NCBI RefSeq assembly: GCF_000812465.1
Contig: NZ_JWMA01000006.1
Coordinates: 149,887-213,886, forward strand
Origin: Cupriavidus sp. IDO
Lineage (GTDB): Bacteria; Pseudomonadota; Gammaproteobacteria; Burkholderiales; Burkholderiaceae
Length of the DNA stretch: 64,000 nt
Direction of reading: 5' to 3'
The number at the start of each line of letters is the position of its first letter. The stretch's first letter is position 1. The position numbers were made by a program, and so were the translations under genes. Shown here in pieces: positions 40,270 through 48,747 of this stretch. The notes beneath the pieces were generated by a model that saw nothing but the letters and a program-made list of their open reading frames with translations, searched no databases and had not been told where the DNA came from.

Positions 40270-41589
40270 ATGAAGAAGGGTTTTTACACCATCATGGCCG
40301 CGCAATTTTTTTCGTCGCTGGCCGACAATGCCTTACTGATCGCCGCCATTGCCCTTCTTACCGAATTGCACTCCCCGCAGTGGATGACCCCGCTGCTCAA
40401 GCTGTTCTTCGTCCTCTCCTACGTCGTCCTGGCTGCCTTTGTCGGCGCATTTGCCGACTCCATGCCCAAGGGCCGGGTGATGCTGATCACCAACGCAATC
40501 AAGATCGCCGGCTGCGCCATCATGATGTTCGGGCTGCATCCGCTGCTTGCCTACGGCATCGTGGGATTCGGGGCGGCGGCCTATTCGCCGGCCAAGTACG
40601 GCATCCTGACCGAGCTGCTGCCACCCGAGAAGCTGGTCATGGCCAACGGCTGGATCGAGGGCCTGACGGTGGGCTCCATCATCCTCGGCACGGTGGTCGG
40701 CGGCGCGCTGATCTCGGTGCATGTGTCGCAGATCCTGCTGCGCTTCGACATCCCCTATATCGATACCGGCATCCAGACCCCGGCTGAAGCCGCGATGGTG
40801 GTGATCATGCTGTTCTACGTGATCGCCTCGGTCTTCAACCTGTTTATCCCCGATACCGGCGCGCGCTACCCGCAGCAGGAAAAGAACCCGATCAAGCTGA
40901 TTGCCGAGTTCGGCGACTGCTTCAGCGCGCTCTGGCGCGACAAGGTCGGCCAGATCTCGCTGGCGGTGACCACCCTGTTCTGGGGCGTGGGCGCCACCCT
41001 GCAGTTCATCGTGCTGAAATGGGCCGAGAAGTCGCTCGGCCTGAACCTGTCGCAGGGTGCCCTGCTGCAAGCGGTGGTGGCGGTTGGCGTGGCGGTGGGT
41101 GCCATCCTCGCGGCCGCGCGTATTCCGCTGCGCAAGTCGCTGTCGGTGTTGCCTTTCGGCGTGGCCATGGGCGCGACGGTGATGCTGATGGCGTTCTACA
41201 CCAAGGACACCATGCCGCAGGTCACGCTGCACGCCATGGGCATGAACATGCCGCTGTACATGGCGATTGCCTATGTCTTCCTGATGCTGGTGGGCGCGAT
41301 GTCGGGCTACTTCGTGGTGCCGATGAATGCGCTGCTGCAGCACCGCGGCCATGTGCTGCTGTCGGCCGGCCACTCCATCGCGGTGCAGAACTTCAATGAG
41401 AACGTCTCGGTGCTGCTGATGCTGTGCCTGTACGCCCTGCTGATCAAGCTGAATGCGCCGATCGGGTTTGTGATCATCGCGCTGGGCCTGTTCATTTGCA
41501 TCACCATGCTGATGGTGATGCGGCTGCACAAGTCCAATGTGCGCAACTACAACTCGCTGGCGATGATCGGCGAGGACAAGCACCACTGA
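40270..41589 (+). CDS. lplT: Lysophospholipid transporter LplT
   Basis: 439 residues from the ATG at 40270 (MKKGFYTIMAAQFFSSLADN). Twelve-span MFS protein; the N-terminal FFSSLADNALLIAAIALL and FGAAAYSPAKYGILTELLPPEKLV are hallmark LplT segments. It flips lysophosphatidylethanolamine from the periplasmic to the cytosolic leaflet for reacylation by Aas, which is not encoded here. The frame is also open from ATGs at 40108 and 40201, which would add 54 or 23 polar residues; the shorter form matches the family. Confidence 0.88.
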   Translation: MKKGFYTIMAAQFFSSLADNALLIAAIALLTELHSPQWMTPLLKLFFVLSYVVLAAFVGAFADSMPKGRVMLITNAIKIAGCAIMMFGLHPLLAYGIVGFGAAAYSPAKYGILTELLPPEKLVMANGWIEGLTVGSIILGTVVGGALISVHVSQILLRFDIPYIDTGIQTPAEAAMVVIMLFYVIASVFNLFIPDTGARYPQQEKNPIKLIAEFGDCFSALWRDKVGQISLAVTTLFWGVGATLQFIVLKWAEKSLGLNLSQGALLQAVVAVGVAVGAILAAARIPLRKSLSVLPFGVAMGATVMLMAFYTKDTMPQVTLHAMGMNMPLYMAIAYVFLMLVGAMSGYFVVPMNALLQHRGHVLLSAGHSIAVQNFNENVSVLLMLCLYALLIKLNAPIGFVIIALGLFICITMLMVMRLHKSNVRNYNSLAMIGEDKHH

Positions 41590-41634
41590 CCAGCTTCCCG
41601 GGCGGTCATCCGGCCGCCCGCCGTCAGATCGCCA

Positions 41635-42780
41635 CTAGCGGGCGACCTCCCCGTTTTCTCCCTGACGCACCGCCGGCTCGGCGGCGCGCGCGCGCGCCCT
41701 CGCTTCCCACCCCGGCGGCACCACAAAGCCCCGCGAGCGCTCGCGCCACAGCCCCGGCAACCCCGGTCCGGCCGGCTCCAGTTCACACAGCATGACCGGC
41801 GACTCGCGCCGCCAGCCACGGTCGTGGTGCGGATCGGCGAATCGCTGCGCGAGGGCATCGCGCAAGGTTTCGACAGACTCGGTTTCGCTGTCGGCCACCA
41901 GCGCGCCGGACAGCCAGCCCGAGCGCTGCAGCCGGCACCAGCGTGTGCCGGCTGAGCCACCGGCCCGCGCAGCCCACTCCTCCAGCGAGGACCACCAGCC
42001 ATGCAGGTGATCGTCTGCAATACCCAGTGAGTACAGATCAGCCGGCTTGTGTCCGTTGCGGTAGAACAGCCAGCCCAGCAGGTAGACCTCGCTGCGATCG
42101 ACCGAACGGCCCAGCAATGCCTGCGCCTGCGGCGTGCGTGCCAGCGGCAGCTGGCGATGGACGATGTGATCGAGCTTGTCGCCCAGCCGGTCGACGAGGT
42201 TTGGCCCCACGAAATCCTGGGTGCGCGAAGGCGCTCCCGCTTCCGGCTCGACCATCAGATAGAACTTGGCCGCCATTTCCCAGTGCACGACTGCACCGCT
42301 AGCCGTGTCGCGCCAGACGAAGTCCAGTTCGCCCAGCGTCTGCACGCCGTGGCTGCCCGCGCGGCGCACCGGCAGGTTGGCGGCCAGCAGTTCCAGGCCC
42401 TCGCCATGGCGCAGGCCAAAGTGCAGCAGGCGCTCGGCGTGGCGCCCGAGCCGCAGGCTGCGGCTGGCGCTGGTTTCCGCATCGGTCTGATCGGAAACGC
42501 CGCTGGCCAGCTCGGTGATGGTGGCCGGCAGCACGGCGGGATCGGCGGCTTGCAGCCAGCCTTGCCACGCCTGCCGGAAGCCGGCCGGCCAGCGCGCCAG
42601 TGCCGTGTCGCCGTTGTATTCGGCAGGAAGCTGCGCCAGCAACTGCGGCGACAGCGTGCACCAGGCCAGGTCGCGCGTACGCGGCGAGGCGGCATGGCGC
42701 CACAGCGGCGGCGCGTCACGATGCGCGCCGTCGCCGCCAGGGCTCACCGCGAGATCAGGTCCGAGCTCCCGCACGGTCAT
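41635..42780 (-). CDS. DUF1853 family protein
   Basis: 381 residues, soluble. N-terminal RTRDLAWCTLSPQLL and the segment GELDFVWRDTASGAVVHWEM followed by AAKFYL match what is known as DUF1853. The order Asp (GELDF), then Glu and Lys in WEMAAKFY, resembles the D...ExK core of PD-(D/E)XK nucleases, but this is my reading, not a demonstrated activity. It overlaps the end of the UDG gene by 26 bp and is the last gene of tsaB-rimI-UDG-DUF1853. GGGAGG lies three bases before the ATG. Function unknown. Confidence 0.8.
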   Translation of the reverse strand: MTVRELGPDLAVSPGGDGAHRDAPPLWRHAASPRTRDLAWCTLSPQLLAQLPAEYNGDTALARWPAGFRQAWQGWLQAADPAVLPATITELASGVSDQTDAETSASRSLRLGRHAERLLHFGLRHGEGLELLAANLPVRRAGSHGVQTLGELDFVWRDTASGAVVHWEMAAKFYLMVEPEAGAPSRTQDFVGPNLVDRLGDKLDHIVHRQLPLARTPQAQALLGRSVDRSEVYLLGWLFYRNGHKPADLYSLGIADDHLHGWWSSLEEWAARAGGSAGTRWCRLQRSGWLSGALVADSETESVETLRDALAQRFADPHHDRGWRRESPVMLCELEPAGPGLPGLWRERSRGFVVPPGWEARARARAAEPAVRQGENGEVAR

Positions 42781-43582
42781 ATACCTCCCGGGCCAGGCAC
42801 AAGTCTTCCCAGGCGCGTACCTTGTCGGTCAGTGTGCGCAGTAGGTAGGCGGGGTGATAGGTCACCACCACCGGAATGCCTTCGTAGGTGTGCACAGTGC
42901 CGCGCAGCTTGCCGATCGGCGTGGTGGTCCGCAGCAGCGACTGGGCGGCAAAGCGGCCCAGCACCACGATCACCTTCGGCCGGATCAGCGCGATCTGGCG
43001 TCGCAGGTGGGGCTCGCACTCGGCCACTTCCTGCGGTTCCGGATTGCGGTTGCCCGGCGGCCGGCACTTGAGCACGTTGGCGATAAAGACATTGCGGCCC
43101 CGCGCCAGCCCGAGCGAGGCCAGCATATTGTCGAGCAGCTTGCCGGCCTGGCCGACAAAGGGCTCGCCCTGCTTGTCCTCGTTCTCGCCGGGGGCCTCGC
43201 CGACCAGCATCCAGTCGGCCTCGCGGTCGCCGACGCCGAATACGGTGTTGGTACGGGTTTCACAAAGGCCGCAAGCGGTACAGCCCGAGACGGCGGCTTC
43301 CAGCTCAGCCCAGGACATGGCCGCGATGGCGGCCTCGCGATCGGATGGTGCGGATTCCGGGACCAGGGCGACGGGCACTGGCCGGGCTGCCGTTTCAGCA
43401 ACCGCGACTGGCGGCTCTGCAAATTCAGTCACCGCCGGGATCGGTGCAAGCTCTTCGGCCAGGACCTGCGTGACGGCGACTTCGGCTACGGCTTCCGCCG
43501 CTGGCAAGCCGGGCGCGGTTCGGCGCGGCACCCACTCGGTCGGGATGCCGAGCACCTCAAGAAACTGCGCGCGACGGCTCAT
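42755..43582 (-). CDS. Family 4/5-type uracil-DNA glycosylase with Fe-S cluster
   Basis: 275 residues. An Ala/Pro/Val-rich disordered N-terminus (about 20-85) precedes the catalytic domain. CTACGLC (C101, C104) with C173 (KCRPPGNRNP) and C189 (ECEPH) can hold a 4Fe-4S cluster. The glycosylase motifs are GEAPGENED near 129-136 and HPAYLL near 243. This class removes uracil from DNA and starts base excision repair. Its ATG (43582) overlaps the rimI stop in ATGA. The open frame extends further upstream as far as 43969 only by reading through rimI out of frame. Confidence 0.93.
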   Translation of the reverse strand: MSRRAQFLEVLGIPTEWVPRRTAPGLPAAEAVAEVAVTQVLAEELAPIPAVTEFAEPPVAVAETAARPVPVALVPESAPSDREAAIAAMSWAELEAAVSGCTACGLCETRTNTVFGVGDREADWMLVGEAPGENEDKQGEPFVGQAGKLLDNMLASLGLARGRNVFIANVLKCRPPGNRNPEPQEVAECEPHLRRQIALIRPKVIVVLGRFAAQSLLRTTTPIGKLRGTVHTYEGIPVVVTYHPAYLLRTLTDKVRAWEDLCLAREVYDRAGART

Positions 43583-44133
43583 GCCCCTCCCTCCCCAGCC
43601 GGCCAGGCGCGGCGCAGTACCAGCGCATCTTCGCGCCGCTGCCCGGCAGCCGGGTAGTAGCCCTTGCGGCGGCCGATCTCGGTGAATCCGGCCTCCTGGT
43701 ACAAGGCCAGCGCGCCCGTGTTGGACGGCCTGACTTCCAGCAGCATGGTGTAGAGATGGTGTCCGTGGGTGGTGGCCAGTGCCATGCCCAGCAGCAACCG
43801 GCCCAGCCCCTGCCGCTGCAGGCGCGGATCCACGGTGATGTTCAGCAGGTGCATTTCGTCCACCACCGGCATCAGCACCGCATAGGCCACCAGCTTGCCC
43901 GCCGGGTTCCGCAGCGTAAGGCCGAGGTGCCCCGCCTTGACGGAGTTCTCGAAATTGCCCCGCGTCCATGGATGGCTGTAGGCGCGCTTCTCGATCTCGG
44001 CCACGGCCTCGAGGTCGAGTGCGCTCATGCGTCCCAGTTCCCAGCCAGCCGGCAGCGCCGGCATGACCGGCACCACGGGCCAGCGGGCATCGTCGGCGTC
44101 ATGATCGGTCGAAGGTCCGAGGGCTGCGCTCAC
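43579..44133 (-). CDS. rimI: Ribosomal protein S18-alanine N-acetyltransferase
   Basis: 184 residues, GNAT fold. The acetyl-CoA loop is RLQRQGLGRLLL, and the C-terminal LEVRPSNTGALALYQEAGF with RRKGYYPA is characteristic of RimI. There is a 35-residue N-terminal extension of low complexity relative to E. coli RimI. Start and stop overlap tsaB and the UDG gene by four bases each, giving a fully coupled operon. The adjacent tsaB-rimI pair is widely conserved. Confidence 0.94.
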   Translation of the reverse strand: MSAALGPSTDHDADDARWPVVPVMPALPAGWELGRMSALDLEAVAEIEKRAYSHPWTRGNFENSVKAGHLGLTLRNPAGKLVAYAVLMPVVDEMHLLNITVDPRLQRQGLGRLLLGMALATTHGHHLYTMLLEVRPSNTGALALYQEAGFTEIGRRKGYYPAAGQRREDALVLRRAWPAGEGGA

Positions 44134-44891
44134 GACGCCCCTCCTGCCGTGGCCTGCGCCGCGGCGCGCGCGGCGGCAATGGCCTCGCGCTCCTCAATGG
44201 TCTGGGCGACCTTGTCGCGCAGGTACAGCGGCATGGCATCGGCCGCATCGATGGTCTCGCCACGGGCCAGTGCGCGCAGGGCGATGCTGACCACCTGGCG
44301 CGCATGCGGCATGGCATCGGCCAGCACGCGCTGCGCGCGCGCCGTTGGCAGGCGTTCATCGAAGACCGCCGCCGCATTGCCGGCCAGCCAGAAGTCGCCG
44401 TCCGGCAACGTCACGGTTTCCGGCGCGCCGACGCGCATCGGCGTGACCGTGGCCCACTCCTGCACGGCCGCGTCCCAGCGGAAGGCGCCCGAGTAGGCTT
44501 CATCCATGCGGGCATCCAGCGCCACCAGCACAGCGGTGTCGGCGGGCAACGGCGGCGTGGCGTAGCGTGCGCTTTCCGCGCAGGCCATCAGCGTATTGAC
44601 GGAAATGACCGGCAGGCCGGCGCCAAAGGCCAGCCCCTGCGCCACGCCACAAGCCGTGCGCAGGCCGGTGAACGAGCCCGGGCCGGCCCCGAAGGCGATC
44701 GCGGCACAGTCCGCGAGCGCGATGCCGGCTTCGGCCAGCAACTCGCCGGCGGCCGGCAGCACGCGCGACGAGGAGCGCGGTCCGGTGTGTTCATGACGAT
44801 AAAAACACTCGATGCCGCCATCGGCTGTGGGGCGACCAAGCGCGACCGAACACCACTCGGTGGAAGTTTCAACAGCAAGAATCCAGGACAT
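44130..44891 (-). CDS. tsaB: tRNA threonylcarbamoyladenosine biosynthesis protein TsaB
   Basis: 253 residues from the ATG at 44891 (MSWILAVETSTEWCSVAL). ASKHA-type fold with the conserved FGAGPGSFTGLRTACGVAQGL. TsaB scaffolds TsaD and TsaE in making t6A37 of ANN-reading tRNAs. The open frame extends to 44975 but family alignment supports 44891. No ribosome binding site precedes this ATG; instead TACAAT ends six bases upstream, which could mean a leaderless transcript. First gene of the four-gene operon. Confidence 0.93.
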   Translation of the reverse strand: MSWILAVETSTEWCSVALGRPTADGGIECFYRHEHTGPRSSSRVLPAAGELLAEAGIALADCAAIAFGAGPGSFTGLRTACGVAQGLAFGAGLPVISVNTLMACAESARYATPPLPADTAVLVALDARMDEAYSGAFRWDAAVQEWATVTPMRVGAPETVTLPDGDFWLAGNAAAVFDERLPTARAQRVLADAMPHARQVVSIALRALARGETIDAADAMPLYLRDKVAQTIEEREAIAAARAAAQATAGGAS

Positions 44892-44897
44892 GGCGCG

Positions 44898-44903
44898 ATT
44901 GTA
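44898..44903 (-). promoter_or_regulatory. -10-like box immediately before tsaB
   Basis: TACAAT on the minus strand is followed by six bases and then the tsaB ATG, so transcription from it would begin at or next to the A of the start codon. No good -35 was found. Confidence 0.35.
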
Positions 44904-45012
44904 GCCGGAGCCGCCCGAAACCGAGTCCTTCTTCGGTTTCATACGGCCCGCCGGACACTGTGGCGCGGCTATCATCGAACCCCTTACTTGCCATCTGATT
45001 CAGGAGATCCCC

Positions 45013-45282
45013 ATGAGCGACCTGCAGGCCCGCTTCGACCAAGCCCAGATCGACGTCAAGCAACTCAGCGAGCGCCCCAGCAACATGACGCTGCTGCGCC
45101 TGTACGCCCTCTTCAAGCAAGGCAGCGAAGGCGATGCCCACGGCGACAAGCCCGGCATGACCGATTTTGTCGGCCGCTACAAGTTCGAAGCCTGGGAAAC
45201 GCTGAAGGGCACCAGCAAGGATGAAGCGATGGAGAAGTACATCGCCCTGGTCGAGGAACTGCGCAGCGGCGCCACCACCTGA
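45013..45282 (+). CDS. Acyl-CoA-binding protein
   Basis: 89 residues, the normal ACBP length. The four-helix fold is indicated by LQARFDQAQIDVKQL, LRLYALFKQGSEGD and YKFEAWETLKGTSKDEAMEKY, with the conserved Tyr and Lys that contact CoA. It buffers and delivers long-chain acyl-CoA in the cytosol. AGGAG with six-base spacing precedes the ATG. Divergent from tsaB and convergent with the MFS gene downstream. Confidence 0.95.
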   Translation: MSDLQARFDQAQIDVKQLSERPSNMTLLRLYALFKQGSEGDAHGDKPGMTDFVGRYKFEAWETLKGTSKDEAMEKYIALVEELRSGATT

Positions 45283-45330
45283 GCGGCCCCGCAAGCTCAT
45301 GACCGGCAGGCAGCGCCCGCCGGTCAGTCC

Positions 45331-46812
45331 TCAGTTCGCTGGCAATGGCCGCGGACGAATCCGCCAGGCCGCGAAGATGGCCGTGGCAATGACCACGCCG
45401 ACCGCCAGGAAGGTTTCATCGAAGGCCCGGATGCGTGCGGCCTGCGCCACCGCATCGCCGCCATGCCCGAGCACCGCGCCATGCTCGCCCAGCCGCCACT
45501 GCAGCCCGACGCCCGCCAGCGCCACGCCAATGGCGCCGCCGAGCTGCCGCAGGAAGTTGATGCAGCTCGACCCCTGCGCAATCAGCGAGAAGTCCACGCC
45601 GCGCATTGCGCCCAGCGTCAGCGACGGCAGGATGCAGCCCAGCCCGATCCGCCCCAGCACGGCCAGCAGCACCAGCAATACGTAAGGCGTGGCCGGCGAT
45701 CCGGTTGCCATCAGCAGGAACGACAACGCCAGCAGCGCCAGCCCGAACGACACCTGCAAGTGTGGCGAAACGCGATTGGTGAATCGCCCCGCCGCAGCAA
45801 TGGTCAGGGCCAGCACGACGCCAGCCGGCAGCAGCACCAGGCCAGCCCGGGACGGCGAGTAGTTCAGCGCCATCTGCATATAAACCGGGAACAGGTAGGT
45901 CGAGCCGAACAACCCCGCGCCGTAGATGAATGCCACCACCGCGCCCGCTGAGAATTGCTGGTAGCTGTATAGCCGCATATTCATCAGCGGATCGGGCGCG
46001 CGCAGTTGCCACAGCACAAAGGCGACCAGCAGCACCACGCCAAGGCCCGCCATCGCCATGCCGGCTCCCACGCTCTCTCGCATCTCGACCAGCCCGTTGA
46101 GCAGGCTGACCGTGGCAACCCCGGCCAGCGCCAGGCCGCGCCAGTCCAGCGGCTTGCGCTCGCCCATCATGGCGGAATCCACCGCCATGAAGCGGCGCGC
46201 CAGCAGCGCGCCAATTATCGTCAGCGGCACCACCACGAAGAAAATCGACCGCCAGCCGAACGCCTCCACCAGGAAGCCGCCAAGGCTCGGCCCCAGTGCC
46301 GGCGCCAGCACCACGCCAAAGCCGAACATACTCACCGCCTTGCCCTGCTCCCGCTCATCGAACACCCGCAGGATCAGGATATTGGGCAGCGGCTGCATGA
46401 CCCCGGCCGCCGCGCCCTCCGCCACGCGCATGGCGATCATCACGCCGTACGTCGGCGAGAATCCGCCCACCAGCCCGCCCGCCCCGAGCAGCAGCAGCGC
46501 ACCCAGGAAGGTACGGCGCAGGCCGTAGCGATTGAGCAGCCAGGGCGTGAGCAGCATCGACAGCGTCATGGCAATCATGAAGCTGGCTGCCACCCACTGG
46601 GCGCGTTCCTGCCCCAGCCCGAAATGCCGGCTCAGGTCAGGAATCGCAACGTTGATGATGGTGGATGAGACGATCGACGAGACGGTGCCCAGCATCAGCG
46701 TGACAAGCACCAGCCAGCGCAGCCGGTCGCCATAGCGCGCATGCAGGATCGCGCGGGTCGGGCCGGCCCGCTCGCCGCCGGAATGATCCGGCGCCCCCAA
46801 ACCCTCGCTCAC
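45331..46812 (-). CDS. DHA2-family (EmrB/QacA-type) MFS drug transporter
   Basis: 493 residues with about 14 membrane spans. SSTIINVAIPDLSRHFG and WVAASFMIAMTLSMLL near the N-terminus and the motif C-like GPSLGGFLVEAFGWRSIF identify the DHA2 14-span drug/H+ antiporters. It would export hydrophobic toxic compounds. No EmrA-type adaptor or regulator is adjacent. The start overlaps the stop of the upstream SRPBCC-type gene by four bases, so the two are coupled. Confidence 0.88.
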   Translation of the reverse strand: MSEGLGAPDHSGGERAGPTRAILHARYGDRLRWLVLVTLMLGTVSSIVSSTIINVAIPDLSRHFGLGQERAQWVAASFMIAMTLSMLLTPWLLNRYGLRRTFLGALLLLGAGGLVGGFSPTYGVMIAMRVAEGAAAGVMQPLPNILILRVFDEREQGKAVSMFGFGVVLAPALGPSLGGFLVEAFGWRSIFFVVVPLTIIGALLARRFMAVDSAMMGERKPLDWRGLALAGVATVSLLNGLVEMRESVGAGMAMAGLGVVLLVAFVLWQLRAPDPLMNMRLYSYQQFSAGAVVAFIYGAGLFGSTYLFPVYMQMALNYSPSRAGLVLLPAGVVLALTIAAAGRFTNRVSPHLQVSFGLALLALSFLLMATGSPATPYVLLVLLAVLGRIGLGCILPSLTLGAMRGVDFSLIAQGSSCINFLRQLGGAIGVALAGVGLQWRLGEHGAVLGHGGDAVAQAARIRAFDETFLAVGVVIATAIFAAWRIRPRPLPAN

Positions 46813-47285
46813 CCCAGCCGCCCGGTGTCGGCGATCTCGCGGATCTTGCGGACGGTGTCCAGGTCGGCCTGGTGGTAGGCCGATTTGACGATCTCGGCGT
46901 AGCGGTCGTCGCCGGTGGCATCGACTGCCGGCAGCGTGGTCTCGTAGATAAAGCGCACCAGCAGCGCGCCCGGCCCCGGGGTTTCGATGACCATGGTCAG
47001 CGTGCCGCCGGCATGTTCAGCCGTCGCGGCCGTTTCATAGCGGACCTGGCGGCGCGACTCGAACACGACCCGGTCGTGGATCCTGGCCTCGCCGAAATGC
47101 AGCACGCGATCGATCCAGTTGTCGCCTCGCCCGACAACTTCCGCGCGGTCCAGCCCGAGCACGAACAATTCGGGCGATTCGGCGCGCAGCACTAGCCCTT
47201 GCCAGAGCTGTTCAGGCGTGAGCGGATCCAGTTGAGGATTGCCTGGATCGTTGATCTCTACCAAGTGCTCGAAGCGCAACTTCAT
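46809..47285 (-). CDS. SRPBCC/DUF1857-like protein
   Basis: 158 residues. N-terminal FEHLVEINDPGNPQLDPLTPEQLWQGL and the central DRVVFESRRQVRYET are consistent with the DUF1857 branch of START/SRPBCC fold proteins, which bind hydrophobic ligands in a deep pocket. Function unknown. GGAGA sits almost against the ATG, so initiation may be weak. Its pairing with an efflux carrier could mean a shared hydrophobic substrate. Confidence 0.72.
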   Translation of the reverse strand: MKLRFEHLVEINDPGNPQLDPLTPEQLWQGLVLRAESPELFVLGLDRAEVVGRGDNWIDRVLHFGEARIHDRVVFESRRQVRYETAATAEHAGGTLTMVIETPGPGALLVRFIYETTLPAVDATGDDRYAEIVKSAYHQADLDTVRKIREIADTGRLG

Positions 47286-47433
47286 TCTCCATATCTGTGA
47301 TTAAGCGATATTATGAAGTCTCCGCGCATTTGACAGAGACCATTTCGTCTACGCGGCGCAACATAATCCCTGCGTTTCTTGCCCGGGTTAATCCTTCTTC
47401 GCCTGTATTGACGGCATTTTCCTGGAGTTCTTC

Positions 47434-48108
47434 ATGCCCGCACCCGCGCCGGCCGATATCGATCCCCTGCAGGTCCTGGTCTACGCCGATTCACTCTCAT
47501 GGGGCATCGTCCCCGGCACCCGCCAGCGCCTGCCATTCCCGGTGCGCTGGCCCGGCCGGCTGGAAATCGGTCTGAACGCTGACGGACAGCCCCCGGTGCG
47601 CATCCTTGAAGACTGCCTGAACGGCCGCCGCACGGTCTGGGACGACCCGTTCAAGCCCGGCCGCAACGGCATGCAGGGGCTGGCGCAGCGCATCGAAATC
47701 CACTCGCCGCTGGCGCTGGTGATCCTGATGCTCGGCAGCAACGATTTCCAGTCCATGCACCCGCACAACGCCTGGCACGCGGCGCAAGGCGTGGGCGCAC
47801 TGGTCAACGCCATCCGCACCGCCCCGATCGAGCCCGGCATGCCAGTGCCCCCGCTGCTGGTGATCACGCCACCGCCGATCCGCACCCCGCGCGGCCCGCT
47901 CGCACCCAAGTTCGCCGGCGGCGAGCACAAGTGCGTGGGGCTGGCCGAGGCCTACCGTGACGTCTGCGCCAGCCTCGGTTGCGACCTGTTCGACGCCGGC
48001 ACCGTCATCCGCACCAGCGACGTCGATGGCGTCCACCTCGACGCCCACGCCCACCTGGCTCTCGGCGACGCCCTGCGCCCGGTGGTGCGCGACCTGCTCG
48101 GCCGCTGA
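47434..48108 (+). CDS. SGNH/GDSL hydrolase, MsAcT-like
   Basis: 224 residues, no signal peptide. Block I reads VYADSLSWG instead of the usual GDSLTWG, so the Ser is kept but the preceding Gly is Ala. Block III is LGSNDF and block V DGVHLDAHAHL with catalytic Asp and His. Phrases such as LVIMLGSND-like ALVILMLGSNDF and TPPPIRTP, and GGEHKCVGLAEAY, resemble the Mycobacterium smegmatis acyltransferase MsAcT and related arylesterases. It could hydrolyse esters or transfer acyl groups in water. Confidence 0.82.
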   Translation: MPAPAPADIDPLQVLVYADSLSWGIVPGTRQRLPFPVRWPGRLEIGLNADGQPPVRILEDCLNGRRTVWDDPFKPGRNGMQGLAQRIEIHSPLALVILMLGSNDFQSMHPHNAWHAAQGVGALVNAIRTAPIEPGMPVPPLLVITPPPIRTPRGPLAPKFAGGEHKCVGLAEAYRDVCASLGCDLFDAGTVIRTSDVDGVHLDAHAHLALGDALRPVVRDLLGR

Positions 48109-48140
48109 CAGTCCAGCCCGACGGCCGCGCTGAAACATCA

Positions 48141-48163
48141 CTCCTGACAGCAGGTGTCAGGAG
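48141..48163. promoter_or_regulatory. Inverted repeat upstream of the VOC gene, candidate operator
   Basis: CTCCTGACA and TGTCAGGAG are perfect 9-bp arms around GCAGG, 52 bp before the VOC start. The regulator is not in the window; TGACA-N5-TGTCA dyads occur as operators of several repressor families. Confidence 0.55.
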
Positions 48164-48214
48164 ACCCGGCGCACAATGCGGCGGCTCTCAACAGAACGCC
48201 GTCAGGAGGCTGTC

Positions 48215-48622
48215 ATGGAGTTGCTGATCAATATCGACGTCGATGACCTGTCACGCGGCATCGGCTTTTACCAGCAGGGACTGGGGCTGAAACTCAACCG
48301 CAAGCTGTTCGACGGCTCCGTCGCCGAAATGCTGGGCGGCGCCACCCCCATCTACCTGCTCGCCAAGCCCCCGGGTACCCGCCCGACCTCACGCGCCGAT
48401 ACCCGGCGCGACTACCGGCGCCACTGGACGCCGGTGCACCTGGACTTTGTTGTGCCGAACCTGGAACAGGCGATCGAGCGCGCGCTGGAAGCCGGCGCGG
48501 AGATCGAAGACTGGCCGCAGGAATTCGACTGGGGCCGGCAGGCGACGCTGTCGGACCCGTTCGGGCATGGGCTTTGTTTTATTGAGTGGAAGGGTGAGGG
48601 GTATGGGGTGGTGCGGCATTAG
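48215..48622 (+). CDS. VOC (glyoxalase/bleomycin-resistance fold) family protein
   Basis: 135 residues. Paired beta-alpha-beta-beta-beta modules are visible: LLINIDVDDLSRGIGFYQQGLGL and VHLDFVVPNLEQAIERALEAGAE, ending with DPFGHGLCFIEWKG. Likely metal ligands are the His of VHLDF and the Glu of CFIEW. Such proteins include glyoxalase I, dioxygenases and resistance proteins. The ATG at 48215 has AGGAGG five bases upstream; codons before it are also open. A palindrome lies in its leader. Confidence 0.85.
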   Translation: MELLINIDVDDLSRGIGFYQQGLGLKLNRKLFDGSVAEMLGGATPIYLLAKPPGTRPTSRADTRRDYRRHWTPVHLDFVVPNLEQAIERALEAGAEIEDWPQEFDWGRQATLSDPFGHGLCFIEWKGEGYGVVRH

Positions 48623-48747
48623 GCGGGCCAGAAAGAACACGCTCTGCGGATTCAGAAGTTTCGCCTTGTATCGAGGCTGTCGCGCGGCTATCACGTAGTG
48701 CTGCCCCGCCCCTTTCGCGGTGCAAACAGTGATGAGACGACGACGTA

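Noticed and set aside
43583..43969. Upstream part of the UDG frame
   Set aside because: Lies over rimI in a different frame; the overlapping ATGA start at 43582 is far more likely.
47330..47335. Perfect TTGACA upstream of the SGNH gene
   Set aside because: No -10 at 16-18 bp; the nearest TAAT-like sequence is 26 bp away, so it is not called as a promoter.
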